Assembly: GCF_902459505.1 (NCBI RefSeq)
Contig: NC_047088.1
Span: forward strand, 12,662,056 to 12,726,055
Length of the DNA: 64,000 nt
Direction of reading: 5' to 3'
Source of the DNA: Geotrypetes seraphini
Lineage: Eukaryota > Chordata > Amphibia > Gymnophiona > Dermophiidae
The translations under genes and the position numbers were made by a program. Positions 52,248 to 63,250 of this stretch are shown here, in pieces. The notes under the pieces were generated by a model, which was not told the origin of the DNA, did not search any database, and saw only the letters and a program-made list of their open reading frames with translations. Within the stretch, counting starts at the first letter, position 1; each line of letters begins with the position of its first letter.

Positions 52248-53008
52248 AGTGGCGTAGTGAGGGTAGGTGGTACCCCCTCATACCATCCTCTCTGCCCTCC
52301 GCTGTGTCAACGCCCCCCTCTCCTTTCTTGCCACACTTGTGCCCTCCCTTCCCATTCCCGTACCTCTTAAAATCTTTGCCAGCGCGAGCAGGTTCTCCAG
52401 CCTGCTGTTAGTACTGACTTTCCCTCTGATGTCACTTCCTGGCCCTGCAACCCGGAAGTGATTTCAGAGGGAGCCAGGCCGGCTCGAGCAGCAGGCTCGA
52501 GTAGTTTTTCATGCTGGCAAATATTTTAAAGAGGTACGGGGGGGGGGGGGGGAGGGGACAAAGAGGTGCCGGTGTCCCCCCCCCAAGACGTAGCCTGGGG
52601 CGGTCATAAGAACTTAAAAATTGCCGCCGCTGGGTCAGACCAGTGGTCCATTGTGCCCAGCAGTCCGCTCACGCGGCGGCCCTCTGGTCAAAGACCAGCG
52701 CCGAGACTAGCCCTACCTGCGCATGTTCTTGTTCAGCAGGAACTTGTCTAACTTTGTCTTGAATCCCTGGAGGGTGTTTTCCCCTATGACAGACTCCGGA
52801 AGACCGTTCCAGCTTTCTACCACTCTCTGGGTGAAGAACTTCCTTACATTTGTACGGAATCTATCCCCTTTCAACTTTAGAGTGCCCTCTCGTTCTCCCT
52901 ACCTTGGAATCTGTCCCCTTCAGTACCTTGAATCTTTTGATCATGTCCCCTCTCAATCTCCTCTGTTCGAAGGAGGGAGGTCAGCCCCCTCCTTACTATG
53001 CCACTGGC
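52248..53008. mobile_element. CAGTGGCGTAG-type MITE interrupted by a CR1 tail
   Basis: The left end AGTGGCGTAGTGAGGGTAGG and right end CTTACTATGCCACTG are inverted. The left part holds TGATGTCACTTCCTGG and its partner CCGGAAGTGATTTCAGAGG. A CR1 tail (52605-52975) occupies the right part. Located in the Shisa-like intron. Confidence 0.75.
52605..52975 (-). mobile_element. CR1 LINE 3' end
   Basis: In the minus direction: IKRFKVLKGTDS, then a frame change, SPFNFRV-complement coding for KLKGDRFRTNVRKFFTQRV-like and ESVIGENTLQGFKTKLDKFL sequences, followed by the tail with CTGGGCACAATGGACCACTG and TTCTTATG. It is the same subfamily as 47965-48598. Some coding breaks are present. Confidence 0.8.
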
Positions 53009-53409
53009 TTGCAGCACTCAGCGTTTTACTGAATGCTGCAGGTGTTACACTGGGAGATTCAGTGTCAAGCCGTGTCCAGGCTCTATCATTCAATTTCCAG
53101 TTTTACGGAGATGGCAAATCCACGGCCAGTTAAGCGCGATATTCAGAGAGAGAAAACTGACTATTGATGCAGTTATCTTGGCCAATTAAGTGCTGACTGT
53201 ACCCCCAGAACCCCCAAAACAGCTGGTTTAGAATTGGGTGCTAACTGGACATTTTCAGTGCCACTCACCAGTTAAGTTGGCCGGTTAGCAATTTAACTTG
53301 CCAGGAGCCGTTTCTTCTGGCCAGTTCTAATATCGATCCCTAAGTTTCAAAAATTTAAGTATCTACAGGTAGTAATGGGAATCAGCAGAGCTACTAGTAA
53401 AGGATTTCA

Positions 53410-54275
<866 letters not shown>

Positions 54276-54276
54276 A

Positions 54277-54945
54277 TCTTAAACTAAACTAAACCTTAAG
54301 TTTATATACCACACCCTCTCCATAATTATAGAGCTCGGCACGGTTTACAAGAGCTTAATATAAGAAGGAATAGAAATAATGGGGTTGGAGGCTGAGTACG
54401 GTTCATAGACAAAACCGCGGAAGACAAAGGCACACGCTGACAACTGAGCGCAAGACGGAAGCGCGCGCCAAAGAAAAAGAGTGTTTTTAGGGGCTACGAT
54501 GGGGGTTTTTGTTGGGGAACCCCTCCCCCACTTTACTTAATTCAGATCGCGGCGGCGTTGTGGGGGGTTTGGGGGGTTGTAACCGCCCTCATTATACTGG
54601 AAACTTAACTGTTTCCCTGTTTTTTAGGGGAAAAGTGAAGTTTTCAGTAAAATGTTGGGGGGTTACAACCCCCAAACCCCCACAACGCCCCCACAACGCG
54701 ACACGATCTGTATAAAGTGTGGGGGGGAGAGTTCCACCCCACACACACCCCCGTTGGAGCCCTTTAAAACAGTCATTTTCTTTGGTGCGCGCCTCCACGT
54801 TGCGCTCAGTTGTCTGCACGCACCTTTGTCCTGGCGGTGCTTTTAACCTGACACCGGTTGAGTACAGGGGGGAAGAGAGCATTACATTTTTGTGAAAAGC
54901 CAAGTTTTCAGGTGCTTAATGGCTGAGGGATCACAATAACAGGGC
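54277..54945 (-). mobile_element. L2-like LINE tail interrupted by a palindromic element
   Basis: The left part starts with the inverse of the TTTAG-repeat tail (AAACTAAACTAAACCTTAAG) and TACCACACCCTCTCC; the right part (54866-54945) has AAAAGCCAAGTTTTCAGGTG, the inverse of the ORF2 end KTWLF. The palindromic element (54400-54855) sits between. It is the same family as 15365 and 34920. Confidence 0.75.
54400..54855. mobile_element. Palindromic GC-rich DNA element, copy 3
   Basis: It begins GGTTCATAGACAAAACCGCG and ends AACCTGACACC, in the orientation of copy 1. Flanks GGCTGAGTAC (54390-54399) and GGTTGAGTAC (54856-54865) form a 10-bp duplication with one mismatch. The long inverted arms include GTTGTGGGGGGTTTGGGGGG and TTTTCCCTGTTTTTTAGGG around the loop. 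It interrupts an L2-like LINE. Confidence 0.88.
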
Positions 54946-55019
54946 AGGAATTGTATAAAAATTGCTCAAATTTTCAATTAAGCTTTAAAACTGTTACAGT
55001 ACAGATATTATACTTTTAT

Positions 55020-55330
55020 CCAGGACTAATATTTACTTAGGACCAGATTCTGAAAGTGGCTCCATAATTGGCAGGCGCCTGAAAAAACGGTGCCGGTCGC
55101 ATGTCACTCAGATTACGATGTTTTCAGAATTGATGACTGCGTCGAAGGTAGGCATCAGAGATGTAGGCCCAGGTGCTACAGGCCTCCGTTTCTGGCACCT
55201 ACGTTTGATGTAGACTCATGCTTAGTGGCACTGAATGTCAACCCTGCCCATAACCACCCCTCTTTTGACATCCAGCACCGCTAAGCATCTGTGTAGAAGT
55301 GATTCCAGTGCTATGTCTTGTAGCCACCTA
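55020..55330. other. Possible MITE with GACCAGATTCTGAAAGTGGC
   Basis: The stretch contains GGACCAGATTCTGAAAGTGG and GC-rich sequence with GGCACC words, recalling a dispersed vertebrate family, but I cannot define a second end. No coding frame. Confidence 0.3.
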
Positions 55331-55339
55331 CTTTTTTTT

Positions 55340-55895
55340 TTTTTTCTTTTATAAGTTAGTCCCTTTTTCAACCCGGCTGCAGGATCCTCACAAGTTATTT
55401 CTTTAGGTGGGCCGTGGGCCGGGACCAGATTCTTCTAGCAGGCCGTAGCAAGCACTTCCACGCTTCCTTCACCCTTGAAGGACCTCAGACCACACCAGTA
55501 GTTATGAAAACTTCAATTTTATTGATTTTTCTCTCCAACAGAAAAGAGGAGCTTCTTTAACCATACTTTTGCTAACAAATATAACAACCTTCTAAAGTCT
55601 CTTTTGATAAGTCGGTAAAGTATTTGTACATCTCCTGTTGTTTAAGATCCTCCGTGCTGGTAGGAATCTGATCTATTGGTGGAGATAACCTAAAGCCAAT
55701 CTCCCGCCCAAGGCAGGAACTTAAAACCCTCTGATGATGTCACACACAAAATAATGTGAATCCACCATTCAGAAAGCTTCCAGCTCTGCCTGGGGTCTTA
55801 TGCACTGTACGTTTCTAGAAGGTCCTACTGACTGTGGGACCCGACATGGGCCACGTTTCAGTGAATATGCTTGCCTCAGGGGTCTAAACATAATA
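55340..55895 (-). mobile_element. Penelope-like end with hammerhead-like motif
   Basis: On the minus strand, GACCC (stem I), CTGAGGC (55873-55879), GAAAC (55855-55859), GTC (55843-55845) and GGGTC (stem I partner, 55838-55842) appear in hammerhead order, with a GTGGCCCA-type stem III. The sequence downstream (minus) to about 55340 has no frame and ends in an AATAAAATTG word at about 55525. Penelope-like elements carry such motifs in their terminal repeats. The catalytic A after CUGANG reads C. Confidence 0.5.
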
Positions 55896-56002
55896 CATAA
55901 CACAATAACATTACATTAAAAATGTGCATAAAAAGTGATCATACATAAAACTGCATAAATAATGCACAAAACACACTAATAAAACATATACCCCCTCCCT
56001 CC

Positions 56003-56224
56003 CTTTTACAAAACTGTAGCGCCAGCTGCGGCAGTAACAGCTCTGACGCTCATAGGAATTCTACAAGTGTTAAGAGCTGTTACCGCTGCAAACAGCGATA
56101 AATACACTAGCGCAGTTTTGTTAAAAAAAAAAAAAAAAAGGGGGGGGGGGGAATTCCTATGAGCGTTGGAGCTGTTACTGCCATGGCCAGTGCTAAAAAC
56201 CACGCTACGGTTCTGCAAAAGGGG
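56003..56224. mobile_element. MITE of the CTTTTACAAAAC family
   Basis: The left end CCCTTTTACAAAACTGTAGC and the right end GCTACGGTTCTGCAAAAGGG are inverted, as are CTCTGACGCTCATAGGAATT and AATTCCTATGAGCGTTGGAG further in. An A-run followed by a G-run (56127-56151) lies in the middle. Confidence 0.75.
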
Positions 56225-56559
56225 GTGGGGGGAAGCGATTCTCTAGAGACAGTATAAAAGAGGATTTTGAACCTAAAAATATTTGTATTAGCCCTTTAAA
56301 AATAGGTGAATATATATGTAAATGAAACTGATCTGAAAAAGAAATGTTCTCCATAAAGTTAATCCTTTTTTGGATAGGACTCTTGCATTTCAAGCAAGTA
56401 AGCAGTCCTGGTGGGGTAATTGTATTGGGGGAGCTCTGCTGTCTTATGGTGCATTTCAAAAAGTAATTAAAAGTCAGCATTGTTTGATAAATTCATTTCC
56501 TAAATGTGGATATTACTGTTAAAAAAATTTGTCATTGAACATATTTAAGAAACTTGTTA

Positions 56560-56655
56560 TATTTTAATTATTTGCCTGTCCAGCCTTCTTTTGTGTAAAC
56601 CGCCTAGAAATTGTTTGATGATGGCGGTATAGAAGAATAAAGTTATGTTATAAAA
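56560..56655 (+). mobile_element. L2-like LINE tail
   Basis: TTTGTGTAAACCGCCTAGAA followed by GGCGGTATAGAAGAATAAAG is an L2-type tail hairpin. No coding part was recognised. Confidence 0.6.
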
Positions 56656-56985
56656 AAGGGTCTCCCATTTTCCTTGTTTAATTTCTATATCACCTTTAAT
56701 TTATAACATTTTATTGAAGAAATGCAATAAATACATAATATAATACAGTAAAATAGTCATTACATTTAAATTTACCATATTAAACTTTTAATAAATGTTT
56801 ATCATTCCTTCAAAATAAATCTTTCAAATTACCTATTACATCTCTCAATATATTCCCTCAATTTCCGACCCCCCCTTGTTTTAATATTATTATAACATTA
56901 TAATAAATGAATTAAACAGATTCTCTAGATCACCTTTAAAGTAGACTAAAAGAACTCCCAAGCAACCACACCACTTTATCCGCGA
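56656..56985. other. AT-rich intergenic sequence
   Basis: AT-rich and repeat-poor, with an L2-like inverted tail possible around 56690-56760. It borders the CpG island. Confidence 0.3.
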
Positions 56986-56989
56986 GGCA

Positions 56990-57560
56990 GGGAGGCCCCG
57001 CCCTTTCCACGCCACGCCACGCCACCAGACTCCGCCCCATTCTAACGCGACGTGCCAGCATGCCGCGCCCCCTCCGCCCGGAGGCACCGCTCCAGCGAGG
57101 GCGCAATAGCATCAGGCCCCACCCCTTTCCGCCGCCAGGTCACCTGGGTACGGCGCGAGCTCCTTGCAGGCCCCTCCCCCCAACCAATCGACGAGGCGGC
57201 TCCGCCCCGGCAGGAAACGACAGCGGTCTCCATGGTTACCGCTGCCCGATCTCGCGATGCTGGGCTCAGTGGGCGCGCCGGCCGCAGAGCGAGCATGGCA
57301 GGCGTGGCGCGCGGAACGGGCTTTGGGCGCTGAGTGGCCGCTCGGGCGCAGCGAGGAGGGACGGTGAGAATGGAGCACATCTCTACGCCCAAGGTAGGAC
57401 GCTGCTGCTGAGCCCTAACAAGCTCGAGGGGGGAGGGAGAAGGGGGAGCGCGCGGCCGGGCCTGGCCGCTGCTGGCGAGGGGGCGGCTGGGAGTTTGGGT
57501 CTCGCGGCTTGCGCGGGAAGGATGCGGATGCGCGAGCCTGCCTGACGTTCTGGAACCATT
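56990..57560 (+). promoter_or_regulatory. CpG-island promoter of the MTMR-like gene
   Basis: A sharp switch to GC- and CpG-rich sequence begins near 56990. Elements seen include a CCAAT box (57184-57188), GC boxes (CCGCCCC near 57202-57208), the word TCTCGCGATG (57250-57259) close to the TCTCGCGAGA housekeeping motif, and GTCTCCATGGTTACC (57226-57240), an imperfect RFX X-box palindrome. The first coding exon lies inside the island. This is the only CpG island in the window outside transposons and tandem repeats. Motif assignments are by eye. Confidence 0.8.
57370..57393 (+). CDS. First coding exon of an MTMR6/7/8-type phosphatase (partial)
   Basis: The exon encodes MEHISTPK and stops at AAG|GTAGGA, a good donor, leaving phase 0. 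Myotubularin-related 6, 7 and 8 begin with MEHI or MDHI and a T-x-K ending before a Val-Glu that starts exon 2; the human MTMR6 and MTMR7 starts I remember are near-identical to this. Those proteins are phosphoinositide 3-phosphatases with an N-terminal PH-GRAM domain. Support here is the octapeptide, an A at -3 and G at +4 around the ATG, the donor and the CpG island. Eight residues cannot choose between the three paralogues, and no further exon is in the window. Confidence 0.6.
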
Positions 57561-57867
57561 GTGGTCACGTAGCGGGCGGGCTTTCTTCATCATTTCGTCA
57601 CAGAGGAAGTCCGTTCTTAGACGCTCAGGTAGTCATTGATGCCAACCTAAGGAAATAGCGAACTTCGCCTCCTCAGACTCGGGAAACGGAAGTCACTCTT
57701 GGTTATGCTGTTGACAAACTTGTAACCTTAGAAAGGTATAGTTAATAAATCACAATAAAGTGTAACCTTCTCCATGATAATTCTACATGAACAAATCCAC
57801 AACATTTCATCCATAGAAGTCACTCCAAATAGTATAAGGAGTAATTGTGCAAAATTACTTGTGTTAG

Positions 57868-58385
57868 ATCTATGAGAATTAAAAAAATATCTCCACAAGT
57901 TCTATAAATAAAAAGTTAATAAATATAAAAATATTAATATAAAGTGCTTTTAAAGTGCTCAGACACCAACCAAAAAGTGCAGTTGTACCAATGAACGTAC
58001 ATGCGCTGGTTGTATTGAGGGACCATCATTGCACAGAAGTGTCCCTCATTCTGCCTTCCATTTCAATAAGTAACATAAATATACGAATATATATATAGTA
58101 TATCAAAAATCACTTATCTGATGTATGTAAAGTGAAGCGAAGGCAGATCAAAACCACAACACAACGCTATGATCTCTTCAATACATTCTTAAATGCTCTT
58201 ATTAAACCCCGTGTTCTTGTAGAAATGGCCTCCCTTCGACTCGAGTTTCGCAACGGCGGCGTCAGGAAGGGGGCACTACAAACGAAGTGAGGAAAAAATG
58301 TGCACCTTAAAAGTATATTAATATTTTTATATTTATTAACTGTTTATTGATAGAACTTGTGGAGATATTTTTTAATCCATAGACG
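57868..58385. mobile_element. Penelope-like fold-back with hammerhead-like motif
   Basis: Inverted arms about 57881-57945 and 58311-58374 share ATATCTCCACAAGTTCTATA and AATATAAAAATATTAATATA words. Near the right arm on the minus strand lie CCCTTC (stem I), CTGACGC (58259-58265), GAAAC (58245-58249), the palindrome ACTCGAGT, GTC (58238-58240) and GAAGGG (stem I partner). Stem I is six perfect pairs. It is the clearest of the four hammerhead-like motifs here. No reverse transcriptase is present. Confidence 0.55.
58232..58271 (-). ncRNA. Hammerhead-ribozyme-like motif
   Basis: Minus-strand order: stem I 5' strand CCCTTC, core CTGACG then C (A expected), a short stem II region, GAAA, a minimal stem III CTCGAG, the cleavage triplet GTC and stem I 3' strand GAAGGG. 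Minimal stem III is typical of Penelope-like hammerheads. The altered core base and poor stem II pairing make self-cleavage doubtful. Confidence 0.4.
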
Positions 58386-58572
58386 TCAGCCAGCCAGATA
58401 ATAGAAGAACTCTACTCTTCCTAGTTTCATTTAAGTCATTTTTCTGCCCTAAAAAGTTTGGCACCTTGTGCACTTGTCCTTTTCTCCCAGCATTGGTCCA
58501 ACCCAGCTATACACCTTTTTTGAGCATTTGAGTAGTTTTATTCTTCTGAAGGTGCTTTTAGGGTTTTGCTCT

Positions 58573-58730
58573 TTGGACGCCTTTTACTAAGCTGTAGTAG
58601 GGCATTAACGCATGGAATAGTGCGTGCTAGATGCTAACGCCAGCATTGAGCTGCGTTAGTTCTAGTTGCATAGCGCGCACTAATCTGCATGCACTAAAAA
58701 CGCTAGCACACCTTAGTAAAAGGAGCCCTT
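58573..58730. mobile_element. MITE of the CTTTTACTAAG family
   Basis: The left end GGACGCCTTTTACTAAGCTG and right end CACACCTTAGTAAAAGGAGC are inverted; GCGTTAG and CTAACGC words repeat inside. Closest to the copy at 6503-6613. Confidence 0.75.
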
Positions 58731-59120
58731 AGTGATGCCTCTGCTCCTTTTTCTTTTGGTAGTAAACTATAGTGTTCAATAACATCTGTATGGGTCAAGC
58801 AAACAACGGAGTAGTGACAACTCAGAGAGGAGGACTCTGATGCCAAAAAGAGGGTGGCTTTTTATAAATCTAAAAGTGGAATAAGGATGTGATATCGCAT
58901 CAGGTTGTATCCTAATTTTAATTGTCATATATCTTTTGATATTAAAAAATAAGTAATGATAAAATACATTAGTTACAACATTTTTTGGGCTCTATGGTAG
59001 AGGTTTTTGTTATAATCTTTCATTCCTGAAATTTTATTTTGTGTGTGTGCATATAGGTGATAACCATATATGAATTCAGTGTGGGTTAGGTTGTTTTTTG
59101 TTTGTTTTGTAACAATTCAT
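58731..59120. other. Unassigned intronic sequence
   Basis: AT-rich sequence with no recognised family or frame. Confidence 0.35.
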
Positions 59121-59229
59121 ACGAGGTTTGACAATTAAGTTTGCAAACTCGCCTCGTTTGGCAGAACTGTACAAACAACTTGGTAAAGTTTCATAATCTT
59201 GGTATATCAGTGTCTCACAGCTGTGTTCT

Positions 59230-59455
59230 TGTCAACGTGTGGTGGTGGCTTGCTGAGTGACGTTCATTATTGTTGCGTGTCGACGTGTGGTGCTGGCGGC
59301 TTGCTGAATGACGACGTTCATTATTGTTGTGTGTCGACGTGTGGTGCTAGCGGCTTGCTGAATGACGACGTTCATTATTGTGTGTCGACGTGTGGTGCCG
59401 GCGACTTGCTGAGTGACGACTTTCATTATTGTTGCGTGTCGACATGCGCTGTCGT
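59230..59455 (+). repeat. Minisatellite in the mariner 5' region
   Basis: About four units of 54-60 bases, each with GTCGACGTGTGGTGCTGGCG, CTTGCTGAATGACGACG and TTCATTATTGTTG, lie before the transposase start. One unit has a three-base deletion, and an open frame of 95 codons results from the repeat, not from a gene. Confidence 0.9.
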
Positions 59456-59484
59456 GAGAAAGTTGGCATTTGAATTACAGCAAT

Positions 59485-60500
59485 GAACAAACATTACATT
59501 TTTTGCTAAACTTGGCAAGAGTGGCAGTGAAATCAGGGACATGTTAGTCCAAGTTTATGGGGATAATACCATGAAGAAAACAGCAGTGTACAAATGGATT
59601 AAATGTTTTTCTGAGCGGAGAGAAAGCTTCACTGATGAAGAAAGGTCAGGGCGGCCAGTAACGAGCAGAACTGATGAAAACATTGTAAAAATTTGTTGAA
59701 TTGTGCACCAAAATAGTCATCCAGTTGACTGTGAGAAGCATAGCAGACAAAGTAAACATTGTTAGAGAAACAGGAAAATCTTAACTGAAAATCTTATCAT
59801 GACATAAGGTGTGTGCAAAAATGGTCCCAAAGGAACTCACCATTGAACAAAAGCAAAGGTAAGTCAAAGTTTGCGAAGACCTTTTGGAGAGGCAAGACAA
59901 TGTTTTGGACCATGTTATCACTGGTGATGAAACATGGGTGTACCAATACGACCCTGAAACAGAGCGTCAAAGTGCACAATGGAAGTCGGCCAATTCCCCA
60001 CCATCAAAAAAGTTCTGCCAGTCCAAATCAAGAGTCAAAATGATGTTGCTAACCTTTTTTTGATATCAGAGAGATTGTTCATTATGAATTTGTTCCAACT
60101 GGACAAACAGTTAACCAAGTTACTATTTGTAAATGCTGAAAAGGCTGCGTGAAAAAGTTAGAAGAAAACGACCCAAACTTTTCGCCAACAACTCCATGGC
60201 TCTTGCATCAATCACCACAATGCACCAGCTCATACAGCACTGTCTGTGAGGGAGTTTTTAGCCAGATAATAAACACCTGTATTGGAACACCCTCCCTGCT
60301 AACCTGATCTGGCACCCAATGACTTTTTTTTCTTTAACCGAAGATAAAGGAAATATTAAAAGGAAGACATTTTAATGACATCAAGGGTAATATAATGACC
60401 GCTCTGGTTGGCATTCCAGAAAGAGTTCCAAAATTGCTTTGAAGGGTGGACTAGGCGCTGGCGTCGGTGCATAGCTTCTCAAGGGGTGTACTTCTGAGGT
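59485..60500 (+). pseudogene. Decayed mariner transposase
   Basis: Recognisable pieces in order: FCAKLGKSGSEIRDMLVQVY (59500-59560), AVYKWIKCFSERRESFTDEE and RSGRPVTSRTDENIVKI (helix-turn-helix region), GPKELTIEQKQ, ITGDETWVYQYDPETE (first catalytic Asp, 59915-59965), HNAPAHT-like CHNAPAH (second Asp region, about 60210-60230) and DLAPNDFF (third Asp, about 60302-60325). The D,D34D layout of the mariner family is clear. At least five stops or frame changes interrupt it, so it is inactive and fairly old. Confidence 0.9.
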
Positions 60501-60576
60501 GACCGTAGTGATATTCAGCAGTGAGGTATGTAGCACTTTTCTAGGATGAGTTCACAAACTTAATTGTCAGACCTTG

Positions 60577-60830
60577 TATGTTTAGTTTTGACTTGATGAG
60601 GCAGGCTGTTTAGGTTAAAGTGACCTTGTTGGGTTGTCATTTCATATTCAATGTAGTCCTTGTTCTCCATTTGGATTGTTAAAAAGCTATCATTTATGGA
60701 TCTCCTGTGGTGTTAGATTTCCTCTCTGGGTTGTCACTGCTCCTTTGTTCAGTTAACTGTAGACTTTTCCTCTTCCGTATGTCTGTGTTGGTCATTAGGG
60801 AAAAGGATTGTGACTGGTATACAGGCAGTC
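60577..60830. other. Unassigned intronic sequence
   Basis: Short stretch between two transposons with no recognised family. Confidence 0.3.
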
Positions 60831-60954
60831 TCCGGGTTAAGAACAAGTTTAGTTTTTAAAGCCATTCTTAAGTTGAATTTGTATGTAACTTGGATCCTGT
60901 ACAATAATACACAGTCTATAAAAACATTAAAGAAACGGTCCTCAAAATAAAGTA

Positions 60955-62195
60955 CTGTTTGTTTGTTTATTCATTTATATCCCACCCTTACCCAGGGCGG
61001 GTTACAAACGTACATACAAAACAATAACATTACATCCACCATCGACAATACATACCCCCATAATACAAAATCACTATGCAAAACTCCCATTATATAAGAA
61101 ATACAAACCATAAAATACAGAGGTGACCTGCACTTTATTTTCATCTCCTTATTATTAATAACCTTATCTTTCATCTGGCAGAAAAGATTCTGCTTCAACA
61201 CCTTTTTAAAGTTTTGTATATTCTGCTGCCGTTAAATATACTCGGGAATCTTATTCCATTCTTTAGGCCCTATACAATGGAATATACTGTCTCTAGACAC
61301 TGTCAGTTTCAGCTGCCTGACCGATGGAATTTGTAACTCCAATTGTTCTGCCGATCAGAGGGGACGTGGTGGAACCCATGGCAGAATGCTCTCGATGAGA
61401 TGTTAGAGTGCCAGATTGTGCAAACACATTTAGCATTAGCTTAAAGTGAACCCTATCCATCATCCTCAACCAATACAAGCTCACATAGCACTCTGTCACA
61501 TACTCACGTCTTCCCAGCATAAACAACGTTCTGACCACCGAAGTTTGGGCGGGTCTTTTCCAGATAAGCCCCGCCACTAATGCAAAAAGTGCACGGGCGA
61601 AAACTTAAGCCCTGCCACCACTAATGCAAAAAGTGCACGGGCGAAAACTTAAGCCACGCCACCTTATAAATTATTAAACTATTGAAGCCCTCCGAGGAAA
61701 TTATTCACATGATTTGAATAATGACTCGGAGGGGTTCAAGGGGGGGCAAAGATCCGTTTGGGCTACCTGGAGGGCACCGCACCCCCAGGAGTATCAAATT
61801 ACAGTAGTCAAGAACCGCAAGAACTGTCGCTTGTAGAACTAAACAGATGAACTGACAGGGCCTAAGTCCATTCATCAGACAAAGTTGAAAGAACACTTTC
61901 CATACTACTGCCTGTGCCTGCCCTTTTAATGTAAGCCCCAAGTCTACAAGAACACCCAAGTATTTCACCTCCTACACTACTGGCTCAGTCTCACCCAGCA
62001 AATCAAGAGAAACTGGCACATCTGGGCCAAACGACCTCCCAATACACATTGCCCTCATTTTCTAAATGCTTAACTTAAGCCTGCTGCAGACCATCCACAT
62101 CTTAATTGCAGCTACAACTGACTGCATTCTCAAAACTGCCTCACTGAAATCTTTCTCTACTGGGAAAAAAACCTGAATATTGGCGACGTAAAGTC
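60955..62195 (-). mobile_element. L2-like LINE fragment
   Basis: On the minus strand: RLKLSI and SVVAAIKMW near 62060-62110, MKYLGVLVDLGLTLKGQAQA (61968-61910), LQATVLAVLDYCNLILLGV (61830-61770), YVSLYWLRMMDRVHFKLMLN (61490-61430). The tail with CCACCCTTACCCAGGGCGGG is at 60975-61010. It covers the C-terminal third of ORF2, frame-broken. A 55-base stretch with CACTAATGCAAAAAGTGCAC is duplicated in tandem at 61575-61650. Confidence 0.75.
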
Positions 62196-62246
62196 CAGGG
62201 TCACAAGGAGCAGTTTGGATTTGAACCCACAACCTCAGGGTACTTT
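62196..62246 (-). mobile_element. CORE-SINE fragment (inverted head)
   Basis: GGTCACAAGGAGCAGTTTGG then ATTTGAACCCACAACCTCAG is the inverse of the tRNA-derived region plus start of the core of the SINE at 1886. It abuts the 5' end of the L2-like LINE. Confidence 0.7.
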
Positions 62247-62249
62247 TGT

Positions 62250-63110
62250 TTGTTCTCCATCCATCCTGTTCCTCTACATCACCACATCCAACATTTATCC
62301 CTCTCATCTCTCTACCCCATGTGTTTGTACCTCATGCCTGTCTCATCACCACGTCCAATATTTCTCTCTCCTTCCATATGCCCAACAAATCTCATCTTTC
62401 TTAATTTCTCCATGTTCATCATCTCTTTCCCTCTCACTCAGATACCCATGCCCAATAATTCTCCCTTTTTATTCCTTCCCCCACCCCAGCTTCTTTCCCT
62501 CGCTCCCTCCATTCTTTCATCCTATATCCCAAGTTCATGCTCCCCTCCCTTGTTCCCTCCATTCTTCCATCTTATGTCCCAAGTTCATGCTCCCCTCCCT
62601 TGCTCCCTCCATTCTTCCATCCTATGTCCCAAGTTCATGCTCCCCTCCATCGCTCCCTCCATTCTTCCATCCTATGTCCCAAGTTCATGCTTCCCTCCCT
62701 CACTCCCTCCATTCTTCCATCTTATGTCCCAAGTTCATGCTCCCCTCCCTCCATTCTTCCATCCTATGTCCCAAGTTCATGCACCCCTCCCTCGCTCCCT
62801 CCATTCTTCCATCCTATGTCCCAAGTTTGTTCTTATTCCCTTCCTTCTGTATTCCAACACGACCCTGCTCCCTTCCCGTGCCAATGCAACCCTGCTCCTC
62901 TGTCTCAACGTGCCCCTTGTTGTCCTTCCTGGCCTCTGTTCTGTATCCTAAATTTGTGCCTCCCTCCCGCCCGCAGGTGTTTACTTCCTCTGGATGGCTT
63001 CCTCTTCCCTGCCACACTTCTCTTCACAAAGCCGTGGCCATGGTTCCTACATGCAGTCTGTGGCTGACCTGGAAGCCTTCTCTCTGATGTCAGAGGGAAG
63101 GTATCTAGTT
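62250..63110. repeat. Pyrimidine-rich block with 50-bp tandem units
   Basis: From 62481 to 62830 a 50-base unit (AAGTTCATGCTCCCCTCCCT, CGCTCCCTCCATTCTTCCAT, CCTATGTCCC) repeats, with AAGTTCATGC at 62531, 62581, 62631, 62681 and 62731 and a shorter 42-base step to 62773. The flanking C+T-rich sequence matches 1130-1790. The three overlapping long frames over it are products of composition. Confidence 0.9.
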
Positions 63111-63250
63111 AGCTGCATGCAGGAGCCGCAGCTGGCAGCTTTGTGAAGAGAAGTGTGGCTGGGAGGAGGGAGCCGGCCAGAGGAACTAAACATGTGCGGG
63201 AGGGAGGCACAAATATGGGACGCAGAACAGAAGGAGGGAAGGAATGCAAG
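62955..63250. repeat. Inverted repeat at the right part of the TA-flanked element
   Basis: GTGCCTCCCTCCCGCCCGCA, GGCTTCCTCTTCCCTGCCAC and ACTTCTCTTCACAAAGC (62956-63032) are repeated inverted at 63142-63213. The loop contains the palindromic phrase CTCTGATGTCAGAG at 63082-63095. Confidence 0.8.

Larger units (their letters stand above)
59122..60576 (+). mobile_element. mariner transposon, TA-flanked, decayed
   Basis: The left end CGAGGTTTGACAATTAAGTT and right end AACTTAATTGTCAGACCTTG are inverted, flanked by TA (59120-59121 and 60577-60578). The 1.45 kb length is slightly above a standard mariner because of a 5' minisatellite (59230-59450). The interior holds a decayed transposase. Confidence 0.93.

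Noticed and set aside
57042-57593. 183-codon minus-strand frame in the CpG island
   Set aside because: CpG islands are poor in stop codons; the peptide is Arg/Ala/Pro-rich with no domain, and several other frames are open as well.
59199-59486. 95-codon Cys-rich repeat protein
   Set aside because: Minisatellite within the mariner 5' region, before the transposase similarity.
62215-63087. 290-codon frame with 17-residue repeats
   Set aside because: Product of the 50-bp array within a transposon; three overlapping frames are open.
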